In this document: piece after piece, positions 1 to 8,714 of the stretch
Position numbering within the stretch: the stretch's first letter is position 1
Layout: each line of letters starts with the position of its first letter
Assembly (NCBI RefSeq): GCF_900109925.1
Contig: NZ_FOBW01000008.1
Coordinates: forward strand, 1-64,000
DNA length: 64,000 nt
Reading direction: 5' to 3'
Source: Mesobacillus persicus
Lineage (GTDB): Bacteria > Bacillota > Bacilli > Bacillales > Cytobacillaceae
Notes under the pieces: model-generated
The model's database searches: none
Seen by the model: only the letters and a program-made list of their open reading frames with translations
What the model was told of the DNA's origin: nothing
Program-made: the position numbers and the translations under genes

Positions 1-67
1 CGCTCGACTTGCATGTATTAGGCACGCCGCCAGCGTTCGTCCTGAGCCAGGATCAAACTCTCCAATA
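1..67 (-). rRNA. 16S ribosomal RNA, 5' end only
   Basis: The reverse complement reads the universal 16S 5' region, including AGAGTTTGATCCTGGCTCAG and the following GACGAACGCTGGCGGCGTGC. The gene runs leftwards out of the window, so only about the first 67 bases are present. The mature 5' end is placed by analogy with other Bacillus 16S genes and may be off by a few bases. It marks the start of an rrn operon read on the - strand. Confidence 0.97.
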
Positions 68-214
68 AAGTAAGAGTGATTAGCTCATAAAATAAAACGT
101 TGGCTCATGTTCTCCTTATAATAGAAGAAACATGATAAATATTGTTTGTTGACGCTTGTTTGTTTAGTTTTCAAAGAACAATTACGTTAGCATCGCTCAG
201 AAGCGACATTTATT

Positions 215-243
215 AATATATCATATCCATCTTGTGAAATCAA
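215..243 (-). promoter_or_regulatory. rrn promoter P2
   Basis: On the - strand TTGATT (238-243) is followed after exactly 17 bp by TATATT (215-220). The start would be near 208, leaving a leader of about 140 nt that contains a boxA-like GTTCTTTGAAAACT stretch before the 16S gene, as in Bacillus rrn leaders. Confidence 0.75.
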
Positions 244-306
244 GTATAATATTATTTTAATATAATTGATTTGATAAGACGTTGCTGTTATTAGCAGCGG
301 ATACTT

Positions 307-335
307 AATATACAACATAATAATCGCCTCGTCAA
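307..335 (-). promoter_or_regulatory. rrn promoter P1
   Basis: TTGACG (330-335, - strand) and TATATT (307-312) are separated by 17 bp, 92 bp upstream of P2. The tandem P1/P2 arrangement is typical of Bacillus rRNA operons. Confidence 0.75.
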
Positions 336-801
336 CACTTTATTAAAAAAGTAATTTTAAAGAGTTAATAATGGTTGTTATACCCATAAGAAAACACCCT
401 ATGCTCATCTGGCCAAGAAGAGAAATCTTATGTCGATAAAGTGTGGGCCTCGCAGGCCTCCTGAGCCCAAACAATTAATAGAAGAGTAATAGTCTTTACG
501 TTAAAAAGACTTTTTCTATCCTTTTGTTCTGTTGAAGTTACTTTTAATCGGTATTTGTTGAACGTATTCCGCTTTATTCCCTTATTCTATAAAGCAGTAC
601 GAGCTACTTTTGTTCATAATACCAATATTTGTTGTTATCCTGCTAATACAGCCAAAACACAGGAATATTGGATAGAAAAAGTTCTGTTTCTTAATGCGAG
701 GCCATTCTATAGATATTGTGTATTGATTAAATCGGTCCAAAAAACCTTATAAGTTCGTTTTGCTCGAAGTTCTGTCCGTTATAAGATATTCGGAATGCTA
801 A
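336..801. other. Non-coding stretch upstream of rrn
   Basis: No open frame here has a ribosome site or recognisable product. It probably holds upstream promoter DNA for the rRNA operon. The 65-codon + strand frame at 555-752 looks accidental. Confidence 0.6.
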
Positions 802-834
802 GAGGCGAACAGTGACTTTATCCCTGTTCGCCTC
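802..834 (-). repeat. Palindrome, family A, possible yidC terminator
   Basis: Arms GAGGCGAACAG and CTGTTCGCCTC flank a short loop just downstream of yidC. It belongs to a dispersed palindrome family (other copies near 9075, 42280, 43517 and 58103). It may end yidC transcription, although no long T-run follows. Confidence 0.6.
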
Positions 835-856
835 AGCAGTTAGCTATTATACATTT

Positions 857-1642
857 TCACTTTGCTCCGCCCCTATTATCGATAGCTGTTGCTGAAACAG
901 GCTGCTTTCTCAAGTCTGGCCCTTTGATAAAATACGTTTGCGCAATGGAGAAAATATTCCCAACAACCCAGTATAAGGATAATGCGGACGGGAGGGTTAC
1001 GGCAAAAATAACAATCATAATTGGCATCATCCAGAGCATCATTTTCATTTGCGGGTTATCTGGCATTCCTATCATTGTAATTTTTTGTTGCAAGAACGTT
1101 GTTAAGCCTGCTAATAATGGCAATAGAAAGAGTGAATCTGGAGACCCTAAGTCAAACCATAGGAAGTTATGTCCTGCAATTTCCCTAGTACGGACAATCG
1201 CATGGTAAAATCCAATCAGAATCGGCATTTGTACAAAAATTGGCATACATCCTGCTAAGGGATTCACACCATGCTTTTGGAACAATGCCATTGTTTCTTG
1301 TTGTAGTTTTTGTTGGGTTTGTTGGTCTTTTGAACTATACTTTCCTTGTAATTCTTTTAATTCAGGCTGAATCACTTGCATCGCTTTCGAACTTTTGGTT
1401 TGTTTAATCATTAAAGGCAAAATAGCTAAACGAACTACAAGCGTAACGGCAATCAGCGATAGACCAAAACTTCCACCTAGCCAACCCGCCATTTTTACAA
1501 TTAACCAAGAAAGCGGGTAGACGATGTATTCGTTCCAAAAGCCTTCACTTTCAGAGGTAATCGCCTGATCGTACTCCGTACACCCTGTTAATAAGGTCAT
1601 TAGTAAAATCAAGCCGACTACTAATGTCATTCTATTTTTCAA
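857..1642 (-). CDS. yidC: YidC/SpoIIIJ-type membrane protein insertase
   Basis: Membrane insertase that places proteins in the cytoplasmic membrane alone or with Sec; SpoIIIJ paralogues are also needed for forespore gene expression in Bacillus. The 261-aa product has a lipoprotein signal with lipobox LLTGC at residues 17-21, five hydrophobic segments, and the hallmark family stretches [36 protein letters not shown] and LSLYWVVGN. Length matches SpoIIIJ/YqjG (about 260-275 aa). The start is TTG with AGGAGG nine bases upstream. The lack of rpmH/rnpA neighbours (spoIIIJ usually sits at the rnpA end of the oriC region) suggests an extra paralogue. Family assignment is firm; which paralogue is inference. 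Confidence 0.96.
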   Translation of the reverse strand: MKNRMTLVVGLILLMTLLTGCTEYDQAITSESEGFWNEYIVYPLSWLIVKMAGWLGGSFGLSLIAVTLVVRLAILPLMIKQTKSSKAMQVIQPELKELQGKYSSKDQQTQQKLQQETMALFQKHGVNPLAGCMPIFVQMPILIGFYHAIVRTREIAGHNFLWFDLGSPDSLFLLPLLAGLTTFLQQKITMIGMPDNPQMKMMLWMMPIMIVIFAVTLPSALSLYWVVGNIFSIAQTYFIKGPDLRKQPVSATAIDNRGGAK

Positions 1643-1802
1643 TTCCTGTTCCTCCTAACCTGTCCACACTTCAAATAATAATGATGCGATAGATCACTCT
1701 CTACGCTTGTTGATTAAAAATGATCAAAAAGCCGCCGAACCATAGCTAACGGCACCTAACTTGAGGATACGATAGAGAACTACAACAAAAGGGTTCCACC
1801 CA

Positions 1803-2207
1803 TTAGCTTTCTATAGGTTGTTGCATTCTCCATTGCAACCACAGAAATTCACGAGTCTTTCTGGGAATGAACTGACGGATTTCCTCCTCATGGTAACCAA
1901 CTTGAATTTTTCTCTCATCAACTATGATAGGGCTCCTTAATAACCTGGGCTCATCGTGAATCATTTCTAGCAATTCAAGTAATGGTAGTTCTTCAATATT
2001 TAAATTTAATGCTTTATAGGAGGCTGACCTCTTAGCGATAATGTCATCTGTTCCATCAATGGTCTTCCTTAAAAGATCTTGAAGTTCTATGACTGTTAAA
2101 GGGGCTTCCTTAAGATTTCGTTCTACGAAAGGGATTTTGTATTTTATCATCCATTGTCTTGCCTTCTTTGTTGATCTACATCCTAACCCATATATAGTAA
2201 CTGTCAT
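1803..2207 (-). CDS. Spx/MgsR-family (ArsC-like) regulator with single N-terminal Cys
   Basis: 134-aa member of the ArsC/Spx family; Spx proteins bind the RNA polymerase alpha C-terminal domain and redirect transcription in thiol stress. It keeps the Spx pattern: YGLGCRSTKKA at the N terminus, GTDDIIAKRS in the middle and LLRSPIIVDERKIQVGYHEEEIRQF near the C-terminal third (in shorter pieces: LLRSPIIVDE, QVGYHEEEIR). The redox CxxC of Spx (Cys10/Cys13) is here C10-R-S-T, so the disulfide switch cannot form; MgsR and other paralogues differ in other ways. The ATG overlaps the stop of the upstream TetR gene (ATGA), so the two are co-translated and controlled by the same operator. Confidence 0.88.
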   Translation of the reverse strand: MTVTIYGLGCRSTKKARQWMIKYKIPFVERNLKEAPLTVIELQDLLRKTIDGTDDIIAKRSASYKALNLNIEELPLLELLEMIHDEPRLLRSPIIVDERKIQVGYHEEEIRQFIPRKTREFLWLQWRMQQPIES

Positions 2208-2845
2208 TCTTCATCCCCCTCTTTATAGCTTTGCTTGTAAATTCCTCGCTTTATTAAATTTATACTTTGTTCGAAGGATTCCATAGCCTCGTTATCCGTC
2301 AACCCCTTTGCTGTTTTTTCTATAAGGTTGTTAAAGGCGAGTGTAGAGATGATTTTGAAGATATGTATCAAGTCTGTCTCTTCACTGATGTTTAGGCGTT
2401 CTTTATTAATTAAACCTGTCACCTTCTCGAACTCTTCTTTCTTTTCTACATAGGCATCAAACATACTAGCAAAGGAGCTCTCCACTCTATATGTTGTATA
2501 AAGGATTGCATTTTTTATGAACTTCTTTTCTTCCTCATCAGATAATGAAGTTAAAAAATAACAGTACATTTCCATTAAGGCGTCAACTAAATCCCCATCA
2601 TGCCTTTCTAATAAACCAATAAAATGAATTTTCATTTCCTTTAATTTCTCTTCTAATAAATAGAAATATAAATCATCTTTGTCTTCGAAATATTGATAAA
2701 AGCTCCCTCTTGATATCCCGGCCATTTTAATAATATTCGCGATAGAAGCTTCGAATACAGGGACCCTTATAAACTCGCTTTCTGCTGATTCAATCAATTT
2801 TTTCCTTTTGTCCACCGGCAAATTAAAAAATGTTTGGCTTGGCAA
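2204..2845 (-). CDS. TetR/AcrR-family transcriptional repressor
   Basis: 213 aa from a TTG start at 2845 that has GGAGGTG seven bases upstream; a longer reading from 2884 would put the start inside the operator and is unlikely. The N-terminal helix-turn-helix shows IANIIKMAGISRGSFYQYF followed by KDDLYFYLLEEK, the classic TetR signature. The C-terminal ligand-binding part is helical and not family specific. The gene lies first in an operon with the Spx-like gene. Two dyads (2867-2887 and 2901-2921) sit in its own promoter, one of them exactly between -35 and -10, so autorepression is likely. The inducer is unknown. Confidence 0.93.
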   Translation of the reverse strand: MPSQTFFNLPVDKRKKLIESAESEFIRVPVFEASIANIIKMAGISRGSFYQYFEDKDDLYFYLLEEKLKEMKIHFIGLLERHDGDLVDALMEMYCYFLTSLSDEEEKKFIKNAILYTTYRVESSFASMFDAYVEKKEEFEKVTGLINKERLNISEETDLIHIFKIISTLAFNNLIEKTAKGLTDNEAMESFEQSINLIKRGIYKQSYKEGDEE

Positions 2846-2866
2846 AACTTTCACCTCCAGTATTAC

Positions 2867-2926
2867 AATGTGACAGCTTGTCACATTCCATCATTCATAT
2901 TATATGACAAGCTGTCACATTGTCAA
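2867..2926 (-). promoter_or_regulatory. Promoter and twin TetR operators
   Basis: On the - strand TTGACA (2921-2926) and TATAAT (2899-2904) are 16 bp apart: a near-consensus sigma-A promoter. Operator 1 at 2867-2887 has 9-bp arms AATGTGACA and TGTCACATT round GCT. Operator 2 at 2901-2921 is a less perfect copy in inverted orientation that fills the promoter spacer. Centres are 34 bp apart. Confidence 0.8.
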
Positions 2927-3041
2927 TAATCATATAAAAATATTCATATAAATAGGTTGTCCTATCTCTCCATGGCAATCAAGAAACCGTGCGAAAACAA
3001 CAAAAGACAACATCACGAATGATGCTGCCTTTTCTAAAAGC

Positions 3042-3872
3042 TTATTGAGGATTTTTCCCCTGTGCGGCTTGAATCTTTGTCATGTTCGCAACAGTACCAC
3101 CGTCAACACGGATGTCAGTGCCTGTGATGTAAGATGCGTTATCACTGATTAAGAAGTCTACTACTGTTGCAATTTCCATTGCCTCGCCCTCACGTTGAAG
3201 CGGGGTATGATCAAGCAATACCTTCATTTGTTCCTGCTGTGCAGCTTCTTGTCGACCCATTGGCGTATTAATCGTACCCGGTGACACAGACACAATTCGA
3301 GATCCTTTTTGTCCCCAAGCCCAGGCCTGATCTTCAACGATTAATAGAACCCCCAATTTAGAAAGGCTATAAGCCGCTCCTGGATTTCCTTGGGACATCT
3401 GTTCCATCGTTTCAACTACATTTGCCGCTAATGGATTTTTTAATATTGGTGTATATGGCCCTTCCTTAGGTGCCATGTGGCCGCTCATCGATGAAATGCA
3501 AACCGCTACGGTCCCTGGTACTGCCAGTTTGATAAATTCATCCAACACAATCCCAGTACCAACTAAGTTCACTTCGGTAATCCGCTTTGAGCTAGACATG
3601 GTAGGAGACAAGCCAGCTGTGTGAATAATGGCTTTTAAGGTTCCTAATGACGCAGCTTTTTCTGCTAGACTTCTAACATTTTCCGCGTCAGTAATATCAA
3701 CTATCTGGTAGTGTACATCTGTTATTCCTTTAGTTTCAAGCTCTTCCTTTGCTTGAACTAGCCGTTCTTCACTTACATCTGCTAAAAGGATGGTACCTTT
3801 TTTTCCTACTAACTCTGCCGTTGCTTTTCCCATTCCCCCTGAGCCGCCTGTAATGACATAAACATGATTCAT
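3042..3872 (-). CDS. Short-chain dehydrogenase/reductase (SDR)
   Basis: NAD(P)-dependent oxidoreductase of the classical SDR type, 276 aa. The Rossmann glycine motif TGGSGGMG lies at residues 8-15, the conserved H-T-A-G of the NAG position at about 87-90, a catalytic Ser in ISSMSG, and the YSLSK catalytic Tyr/Lys at about 168-172, followed by SPGTINTPMG and a C-terminal YITGTDIRVDGG. An insert between the catalytic Ser and Tyr resembles 3-alpha-hydroxysteroid dehydrogenase-like SDRs, but the substrate cannot be read. The gene stands alone. A 54-bp degraded copy of part of it lies upstream at 4028-4081. Confidence 0.92.
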   Translation of the reverse strand: MNHVYVITGGSGGMGKATAELVGKKGTILLADVSEERLVQAKEELETKGITDVHYQIVDITDAENVRSLAEKAASLGTLKAIIHTAGLSPTMSSSKRITEVNLVGTGIVLDEFIKLAVPGTVAVCISSMSGHMAPKEGPYTPILKNPLAANVVETMEQMSQGNPGAAYSLSKLGVLLIVEDQAWAWGQKGSRIVSVSPGTINTPMGRQEAAQQEQMKVLLDHTPLQREGEAMEIATVVDFLISDNASYITGTDIRVDGGTVANMTKIQAAQGKNPQ

Positions 3873-4027
3873 TGATAATTCCCCCTTGAAAGTAGAAAAC
3901 GATTACACTATTATCGTATGATAGAAAGAGTGTGAACACAAACGACATTTCTAGTATTCCTTCAACCGAAATAATTTACACTTGGTTTATGACGCTCTCT
4001 ATTAAAATGCATTTACGTTTTGGAGCC

Positions 4028-4081
4028 TCTTTTTGTCCCCAAGCCAGGCCTGATCTTCAACGATTAATAGATCCCCAATTT
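4028..4081 (-). pseudogene. Duplicated scrap of the SDR gene
   Basis: Bases 4028-4081 repeat 3316-3360 (the part coding for the W-A-W-G-Q-K-G region) with a few indels: shared blocks include TTTTTGTCCCCAAGC and CAGGCCTGATCTTCAACGAT. It is too short to be functional and shows a local duplication upstream of the parent gene. Confidence 0.75.
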
Positions 4082-4116
4082 CGTTTATTCCCAACACCTT
4101 TTCCCTGATCATCGGT

Positions 4117-4276
4117 TATAATATACTTAATTACAACAGAAATTAAAAAAGGACCGAACATGCCGAACATGTCCAGTCCAGCAATAGACGGTTCCCTTAA
4201 GGGGAACGGCTACTTGTGTAGGAATAATCCACCTGAGCCGCTAACTCAAGGGTGGATTATTTTTTATGGTTAAATG
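4117..4276 (+). ncRNA. Orphan copy of the type I antitoxin-like RNA
   Basis: This is copy 1 of the repeat also found at 42.95 and 54.31 kb. It keeps the TATAAT box (4117-4122), the GGACCGAACATG hairpin (4151-4179) and the + strand terminator (arms 4223-4233 and 4251-4261, then T6). The -35 region, TTG-type in the other copies, is degenerate. Right after the terminator the sequence jumps to ATGGTTAAATG, which in the full copies lies inside the toxin gene, so the toxin has been lost by an internal deletion. Confidence 0.65.
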
Positions 4277-4324
4277 TATTTTTAACACAAACAGAAATTA
4301 AAAGATCCTCTTAAACACCAGAAC

Positions 4325-4355
4325 AAAAAAAGAACACCAGTATAATCTGATGTTC
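4325..4355 (-). terminator. Terminator of the P450 gene
   Basis: On the - strand arms GAACATCAG and CTGGTGTTC (one G-T pair) are followed by seven T residues, 14 bp after the P450 stop codon. Confidence 0.75.
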
Positions 4356-4369
4356 CCTTTCTTCACCTT

Positions 4370-5608
4370 TCACTTATATACTTTCATTGGCAACGAGGTT
4401 AGCGACTGCCCCGTGGCAGAGCCAGTTAAATTTTGTTCTAATTCAAATCCTTTAATCGGTTCAATACGAGAAAACCTTTTTATAAAAGTTTCCAGAGCAA
4501 TGTTCATTTCTAATCGAGCAAGAGGAGCGCCCAAACAGAAATGCGGACCACTTCCAAACGTCAAATGCTTTTTATTATTTTTCCGATGAATATCTATAGT
4601 GTAAGGATTTTCAAACATATCTCCATCCAGATTACATGCACTCATCCACGCAATCACGACATCGCCCTTTTTCAATGGAATACCCAGCAAATCATTGTCT
4701 TGTTTTACCGTCCGGTCCCGTCTAGAAGAATGGAAGCGATAACGGAGCATTTCTTCTACTGCGTTCGGCACCAATTCAAGGTTATTTCTAAGTTCACCAT
4801 AGACAGACGGATCATCATAGAGCAATCCATAAAATGAATTTGCAAGCGCGTGGCTTGTTGTTTCAACACCCGCCCCTAGAAGTAACATAGTAACCTGTAC
4901 AATTTCTTCATCGGTAAATCGTTCTCCATCTACTTCAGCGCGGATTAAATCGGAAATGATATCATCGGAAAGATTGGTCCTTTTTTGAACCACAATTGGA
5001 TAAAGATATTCGAAATACTCTCTCGCCGCTTTTTCTTTTTCCCTCTCAATCTCTGCTAATCTGCTTTCATCATAAGGTTGGAAAAGAGTATCCACCCATT
5101 TTTTAAACTGATAGCGATCTTGAAGTGGCACACCAAATAAATCGGCAATGACAAAGCATGGCAATGGTCCAGCTAATGCTTCCACAATATTCACCGGTTC
5201 ATCCACCTGAATTTCTTCTACCAAACCGGATGCAATCTCTTGAATCCGCGGTTCCCAGGTCTTCAAACTACGCGGCGTAAAAGCGGCCGACAGCAATGAG
5301 CGACTCTTACGATGACGCGGCGGATCCAAATTGGTCAAGTTCATTGGAGATTCTTCATTATCCGCGCTTTTTTTGTGATTATCGCCAACAAAAATCGCTG
5401 TTCTCGTACCTTCACTCGAAAAGTACTCATAATTGCTCAACACTTGTTTCACATGTTCGTATTTAAACACATTCCATGTATCTGTTGCTTCATGATAATA
5501 CACAGGATGATTCTCTAACATATGTTTGTACCATTCAATCGGGAAAAATTCTTCCGCACGTGAGTGGAAGTTGGTGATTTCATTAATTGGGATGATTACT
5601 TTCGTCAT
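4370..5608 (-). CDS. Cytochrome P450, CYP109/CYP107-like
   Basis: Soluble bacterial haem monooxygenase of 412 aa that hydroxylates a small lipophilic substrate with electrons from a ferredoxin or flavodoxin; no redox partner is encoded nearby. Visible motifs: helix C region NLDPPRHRKSRSL (about 95-107), I-helix oxygen-binding LLGAGVETTSHA (about 240-251), ExxR as EEMLRYR, and the haem loop FGSGPHFCLGAPLAR with the cysteine ligand near residue 358. Overall pattern is close to Bacillus YjiB (CYP109B1). It is divergent from a PadR regulator gene, the usual arrangement for a regulated P450. The substrate is not deducible. Confidence 0.95.
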   Translation of the reverse strand: MTKVIIPINEITNFHSRAEEFFPIEWYKHMLENHPVYYHEATDTWNVFKYEHVKQVLSNYEYFSSEGTRTAIFVGDNHKKSADNEESPMNLTNLDPPRHRKSRSLLSAAFTPRSLKTWEPRIQEIASGLVEEIQVDEPVNIVEALAGPLPCFVIADLFGVPLQDRYQFKKWVDTLFQPYDESRLAEIEREKEKAAREYFEYLYPIVVQKRTNLSDDIISDLIRAEVDGERFTDEEIVQVTMLLLGAGVETTSHALANSFYGLLYDDPSVYGELRNNLELVPNAVEEMLRYRFHSSRRDRTVKQDNDLLGIPLKKGDVVIAWMSACNLDGDMFENPYTIDIHRKNNKKHLTFGSGPHFCLGAPLARLEMNIALETFIKRFSRIEPIKGFELEQNLTGSATGQSLTSLPMKVYK

Positions 5609-5666
5609 AAACTATTTTGCCTCCTCCACCATTTAAATCTACAGCGTTCGCTTACTTTTCCACTTT

Positions 5667-5680
5667 ACTCTAATCAGAGT
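5667..5680. promoter_or_regulatory. Possible PadR operator dyad
   Basis: Between the divergent P450 and padR genes the sequence ACTCT-AATC-AGAGT is a perfect dyad with 5-bp arms. It is a candidate site for the PadR regulator, but short and not matched to a known PadR consensus. Confidence 0.3.
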
Positions 5681-5860
5681 GGATTTTATAGAGTATTTAG
5701 TATTGGGTAGACTCTCCTACATACAAGTAAAAGAAAAGTGTTATAGGCATTCATTCACCCGTATTCAACGGCTGTTTTTTTTATAAGGGAAAGAAAAGGC
5801 AGAAAGATTATGGTAAAATTTAATCATCTAAAGGATTGATGTTGGGAAGGAGATCTTCAC

Positions 5861-6412
5861 TTGTCTTTATCATTATTTATACTTGGGAGTTTAGCCGAAG
5901 AAACGAGCCATCCATATAAATTAAAGAAAGCCTTACTCGATGCGCTACCCGTTCAAAATTTGAGTGAGGGGAAATTTTACTATAATTTCGAAGCCCTTCA
6001 GAAAAAAGGACTGATTGAACCAGTCGAAACGGTTCATAAAGAAAATCGCCCCAACAAAACATTGTACAAAATCACTGAAGCTGGGCGAGAATTTCTTGAA
6101 GAAGAAATCTACAGAAGTTTTAAAAAGGGGTCTAAAGTTGAAGATTTGTATATCTCCATTTATTTGGTTAAATATATTAACCCAGAAAAAGCAGCCATTT
6201 TCCTCGAAGATGCAATCAAACAAGAAAAACAGAAGTGGGCCCATTATCGAGAAATGAGGCAAAACGAAGAAATGCAAAAACAATTCGCTACCCTAGATGA
6301 AAACCAGCAAAGAGCCGTCGAATTTATTAGTGACCACGCCTTTAAACAGGCAGATGAAAATATCCGGTGGATGGAAAATCTATTCACGTTTTTGAAAGAA
6401 ATCGGTAAATAG
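5861..6412 (+). CDS. PadR-family transcriptional regulator
   Basis: 183 aa; TTG start with AAGGAG eight bases before it. The N-terminal winged helix shows LFILGSLAEETSHPYKLKKA, then KFYYNFEALQKKGLI and LYKITEAGREFLEEE, the PadR pattern. The longer C-terminal half is helical (PadR subfamily 2 type, Vir-like) and should form the dimer. Divergent to the P450 gene, which is its most likely target; many PadR proteins are de-repressed by phenolic or lipophilic ligands. A degenerate GGGACA-type palindrome follows the stop codon. Confidence 0.9.
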   Translation: MSLSLFILGSLAEETSHPYKLKKALLDALPVQNLSEGKFYYNFEALQKKGLIEPVETVHKENRPNKTLYKITEAGREFLEEEIYRSFKKGSKVEDLYISIYLVKYINPEKAAIFLEDAIKQEKQKWAHYREMRQNEEMQKQFATLDENQQRAVEFISDHAFKQADENIRWMENLFTFLKEIGK

Positions 6413-6468
6413 GGACAAGTAATCGTGTACTGAAAAGATCATCAAGGCAAGATACCTGTCCCTTCGTC

Positions 6469-7404
6469 CTATTTAACTTTTATAACAATCTTCCCTTTAG
6501 CATGATGTGTTTCACTTAATTCATGTGCTTCTTTTAACGATTCTACTGAGAAATCAAATACATGACCCACTTGAGGCTTAAGGGTTCCTTTCTCAAGTAG
6601 TTCTCCTATTTCACTAAGCTGTTTGCCATTTGGCGTTAACCAATAGGAGCTTGCTGTTACTTGATGCTTTTCTGCTAATGCTGGATCAGGTTGTCCGGCA
6701 ATCGTTACTAGTCTGCCACCTGGTTTTAATACTTGGAAGCTTTTATTTAAAATGTCGCCGCCCATAGTATCAATGACCACATCATAATCACTTAATTCAT
6801 CTTCAAACTGTTGTGTGCGGTAATTAATGAATTGATCTGCACCTAGCTCTTTTACATAGGCTTCATTTTTATCACTCGCTGTTGTCGCCACATAGGCACC
6901 TAAATGTTTTGCCATTTGGATTGCCAAACTTCCTACACCGCCTGCTCCTGCATGAATAAGTACTTTATCACCCTGCTTGACTTTTGTATTATCCACAAGA
7001 CACTGCCAAGCGGTTAAACCTGCTAATGGAATGGAGGCAGCTTCTTCGAATGTCAGGTTACTAGGCTTTTTCGCAAGTAAATCCTCATCGACAGTCGTAA
7101 ATTCCGCATAAGTCCCTTCATTTGTAGTATCCGGTCGCGCAAATACTTCATCCCCGACCTTAAAGTTCTTCACTTCACTACCAACTTCAACGATCTTCCC
7201 AGCAACATCCCAGCCAAGGATAATCGGAAATGACCAATCAAGCATCTGTTTCAAATAACCCGCACGAAGCTTCCAATCAATCGGATTAATAGAAGTTGCA
7301 TAAACCTCAACAAGAACTTGGTTTGCTTTTATTTCTGGTTTCGGTAGCTCCTGCTCCACTAACACATCTTTACTACCATATTCATTGATGATAACTGCAC
7401 GCAT
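6469..7404 (-). CDS. NADPH:quinone oxidoreductase-like MDR enzyme
   Basis: Zinc-independent medium-chain dehydrogenase/reductase, 311 aa from ATG at 7404 with AAGGAAG upstream (a GTG nine bases earlier is possible). The N-terminal GroES-like half has YATSINPIDWKLRAG and LGWDVAGKIVEVGSEV; the Rossmann half has AGAGGVGSLAIQMAKHLGA and DVVIDTMGGD. It lacks the structural zinc cysteines, which fits the quinone oxidoreductase group that reduces quinones or enals with NADPH. It lies alone, convergent with padR. Confidence 0.93.
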   Translation of the reverse strand: MRAVIINEYGSKDVLVEQELPKPEIKANQVLVEVYATSINPIDWKLRAGYLKQMLDWSFPIILGWDVAGKIVEVGSEVKNFKVGDEVFARPDTTNEGTYAEFTTVDEDLLAKKPSNLTFEEAASIPLAGLTAWQCLVDNTKVKQGDKVLIHAGAGGVGSLAIQMAKHLGAYVATTASDKNEAYVKELGADQFINYRTQQFEDELSDYDVVIDTMGGDILNKSFQVLKPGGRLVTIAGQPDPALAEKHQVTASSYWLTPNGKQLSEIGELLEKGTLKPQVGHVFDFSVESLKEAHELSETHHAKGKIVIKVK

Positions 7405-7976
7405 GTATAGCACTTCCTTTTACGAAATATATTTGCAAGCTCTATTATTAGTTTCTATCTAAGATGTCATTCCTTCTCATCAGAGCATGATAAAAATCTA
7501 ACAAAAGATATTCCCTTCCATGTATCGATTTGATACAAAATATATCTTAGCTTCTTATAGTTTGAAATCAAAATAAAATGCTTAGAAGGTGTTGAATGCT
7601 GGAAACCAATCAGCGATAAAAATCTCCTCGAACGATACCGCATGGATTCCTTTTCTTTCGCAAAGATACAATCTGGAAGGCATAGAATCTCATAAAAAAA
7701 ATTAAAACAAACCACTCATTGAGATATAAAACCGGTGCGGTTGAAACTACAACTCTACATGCTAAATAGAACAAAATAAACGATCAGATTCTAGCCTGAT
7801 CCTTTTTGGTCTGGAAGAACAGGTTTCTTTATTTCTGTATCATATTTCACCTCTGTACTATTCATACTGGCACTGTTCGCTAAATGGTGGTATTTATTAT
7901 TGAACTAATACCTCTAGTCAAAAGCGTTCCTGCTTTTTCCAGAAACGGTACCCGTTTGTTGAAAAAGACAAAAAGG
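7405..7976. other. Intergenic stretch with half palindrome and a shared block
   Basis: No gene with a ribosome site was seen; the 82-codon frame at 7467-7715 has no homology I recognise and no Shine-Dalgarno. It contains one arm (GGCACTGTTCGC, 7869-7880) of the family A palindrome and a 31-bp block, 7922-7952, also found at 9190-9220. Confidence 0.55.
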
Positions 7977-8660
7977 CTATTCACTTGCAAAAGGATTGAT
8001 TACCTTCCACCCATTTCCTTCAAATAACTTTCTTAGCATCCATAGATGGTCACTTCCAATTATGAGCAGTGTGCGGTCATTAGAACTACTCGTTTCAACA
8101 ATATTTTTAAAAATCATCAATACTCTTTCCAACCATTTGTTTAAAAAGTCAAAACCAATCATTTTTTCTTTGTTATCAGTCACAGTAACAAAAGATAAGT
8201 ACATTCTCTCAAGTTCTTTAGTAGCTTCTTTGTCGTTTGATTTTCTAAATGAATTAACCAATGGCGTGTTAAGACTAATATCAGGAGCATTTTCACTAAT
8301 AACCTTCATTGTATTTAGTAATTCAGGATACGAACTTTGAATTGAGGCATTAAGTTCCGTCATATCTTCTTGAGAAATTTTCCCTGACCAATTGACTGCA
8401 TATATTTTCTCGTGATTTAACTTTTTGGCTAACCTAAATCCAATTTGTTGAATTTCATCAATTGAATAATCTCCATTTGAGTTTTTGTATTCTATATTTA
8501 GGTCTTTATCTTTTGATTTTTCCCATTCCACAGCAACTTTAGTTGGCTTGTAATGAGCTAAATAATCAACTAACTCTATCACTTCCTTTTCTTTTTTTTC
8601 TATTAGTTCTTCGTCCTCTTCAAAATGATAAGTTCCGACAAGTATTATTTCTTTTTCCAA
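7977..8660 (-). CDS. DUF5694 (TraB/GumN-like) protein
   Basis: 227 aa. The N terminus IILVGTYHFEEDEELI and the C-terminal IIGSDHLWMLRKLFEGNGW are the conserved GxxHF and G-x-x-H motifs of the DUF5694 family, a branch of the TraB/PrgY/GumN (Tiki-like) fold proposed to be metal-dependent hydrolases. Histidine and glutamate residues of the putative site (H12, E14, H near 207) are present. No signal peptide, so cytoplasmic. Followed by a small membrane-protein gene in the opposite direction of reading order (upstream on the same strand). Role unknown. Confidence 0.8.
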   Translation of the reverse strand: MEKEIILVGTYHFEEDEELIEKKEKEVIELVDYLAHYKPTKVAVEWEKSKDKDLNIEYKNSNGDYSIDEIQQIGFRLAKKLNHEKIYAVNWSGKISQEDMTELNASIQSSYPELLNTMKVISENAPDISLNTPLVNSFRKSNDKEATKELERMYLSFVTVTDNKEKMIGFDFLNKWLERVLMIFKNIVETSSSNDRTLLIIGSDHLWMLRKLFEGNGWKVINPFASE

Positions 8661-8714
8661 GTAACTTCCCCCTATTACTTTGTTCCACCTAACCTGCCCT
8701 ATTGTTGAAGCCTT

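Noticed and set aside
555-752. 65-codon + strand frame upstream of the rRNA operon
   Set aside because: No ribosome site, odd composition and no recognisable domain; the region is expected to be rrn promoter DNA.
4130-4265. Riboswitch for the P450 gene
   Set aside because: The element is on the other strand, ends in its own terminator, and recurs at two unrelated loci beside toxin genes.
7467-7715. 82-codon - strand frame
   Set aside because: No Shine-Dalgarno, composition like random AT-rich DNA, and no similarity to any family that I know.
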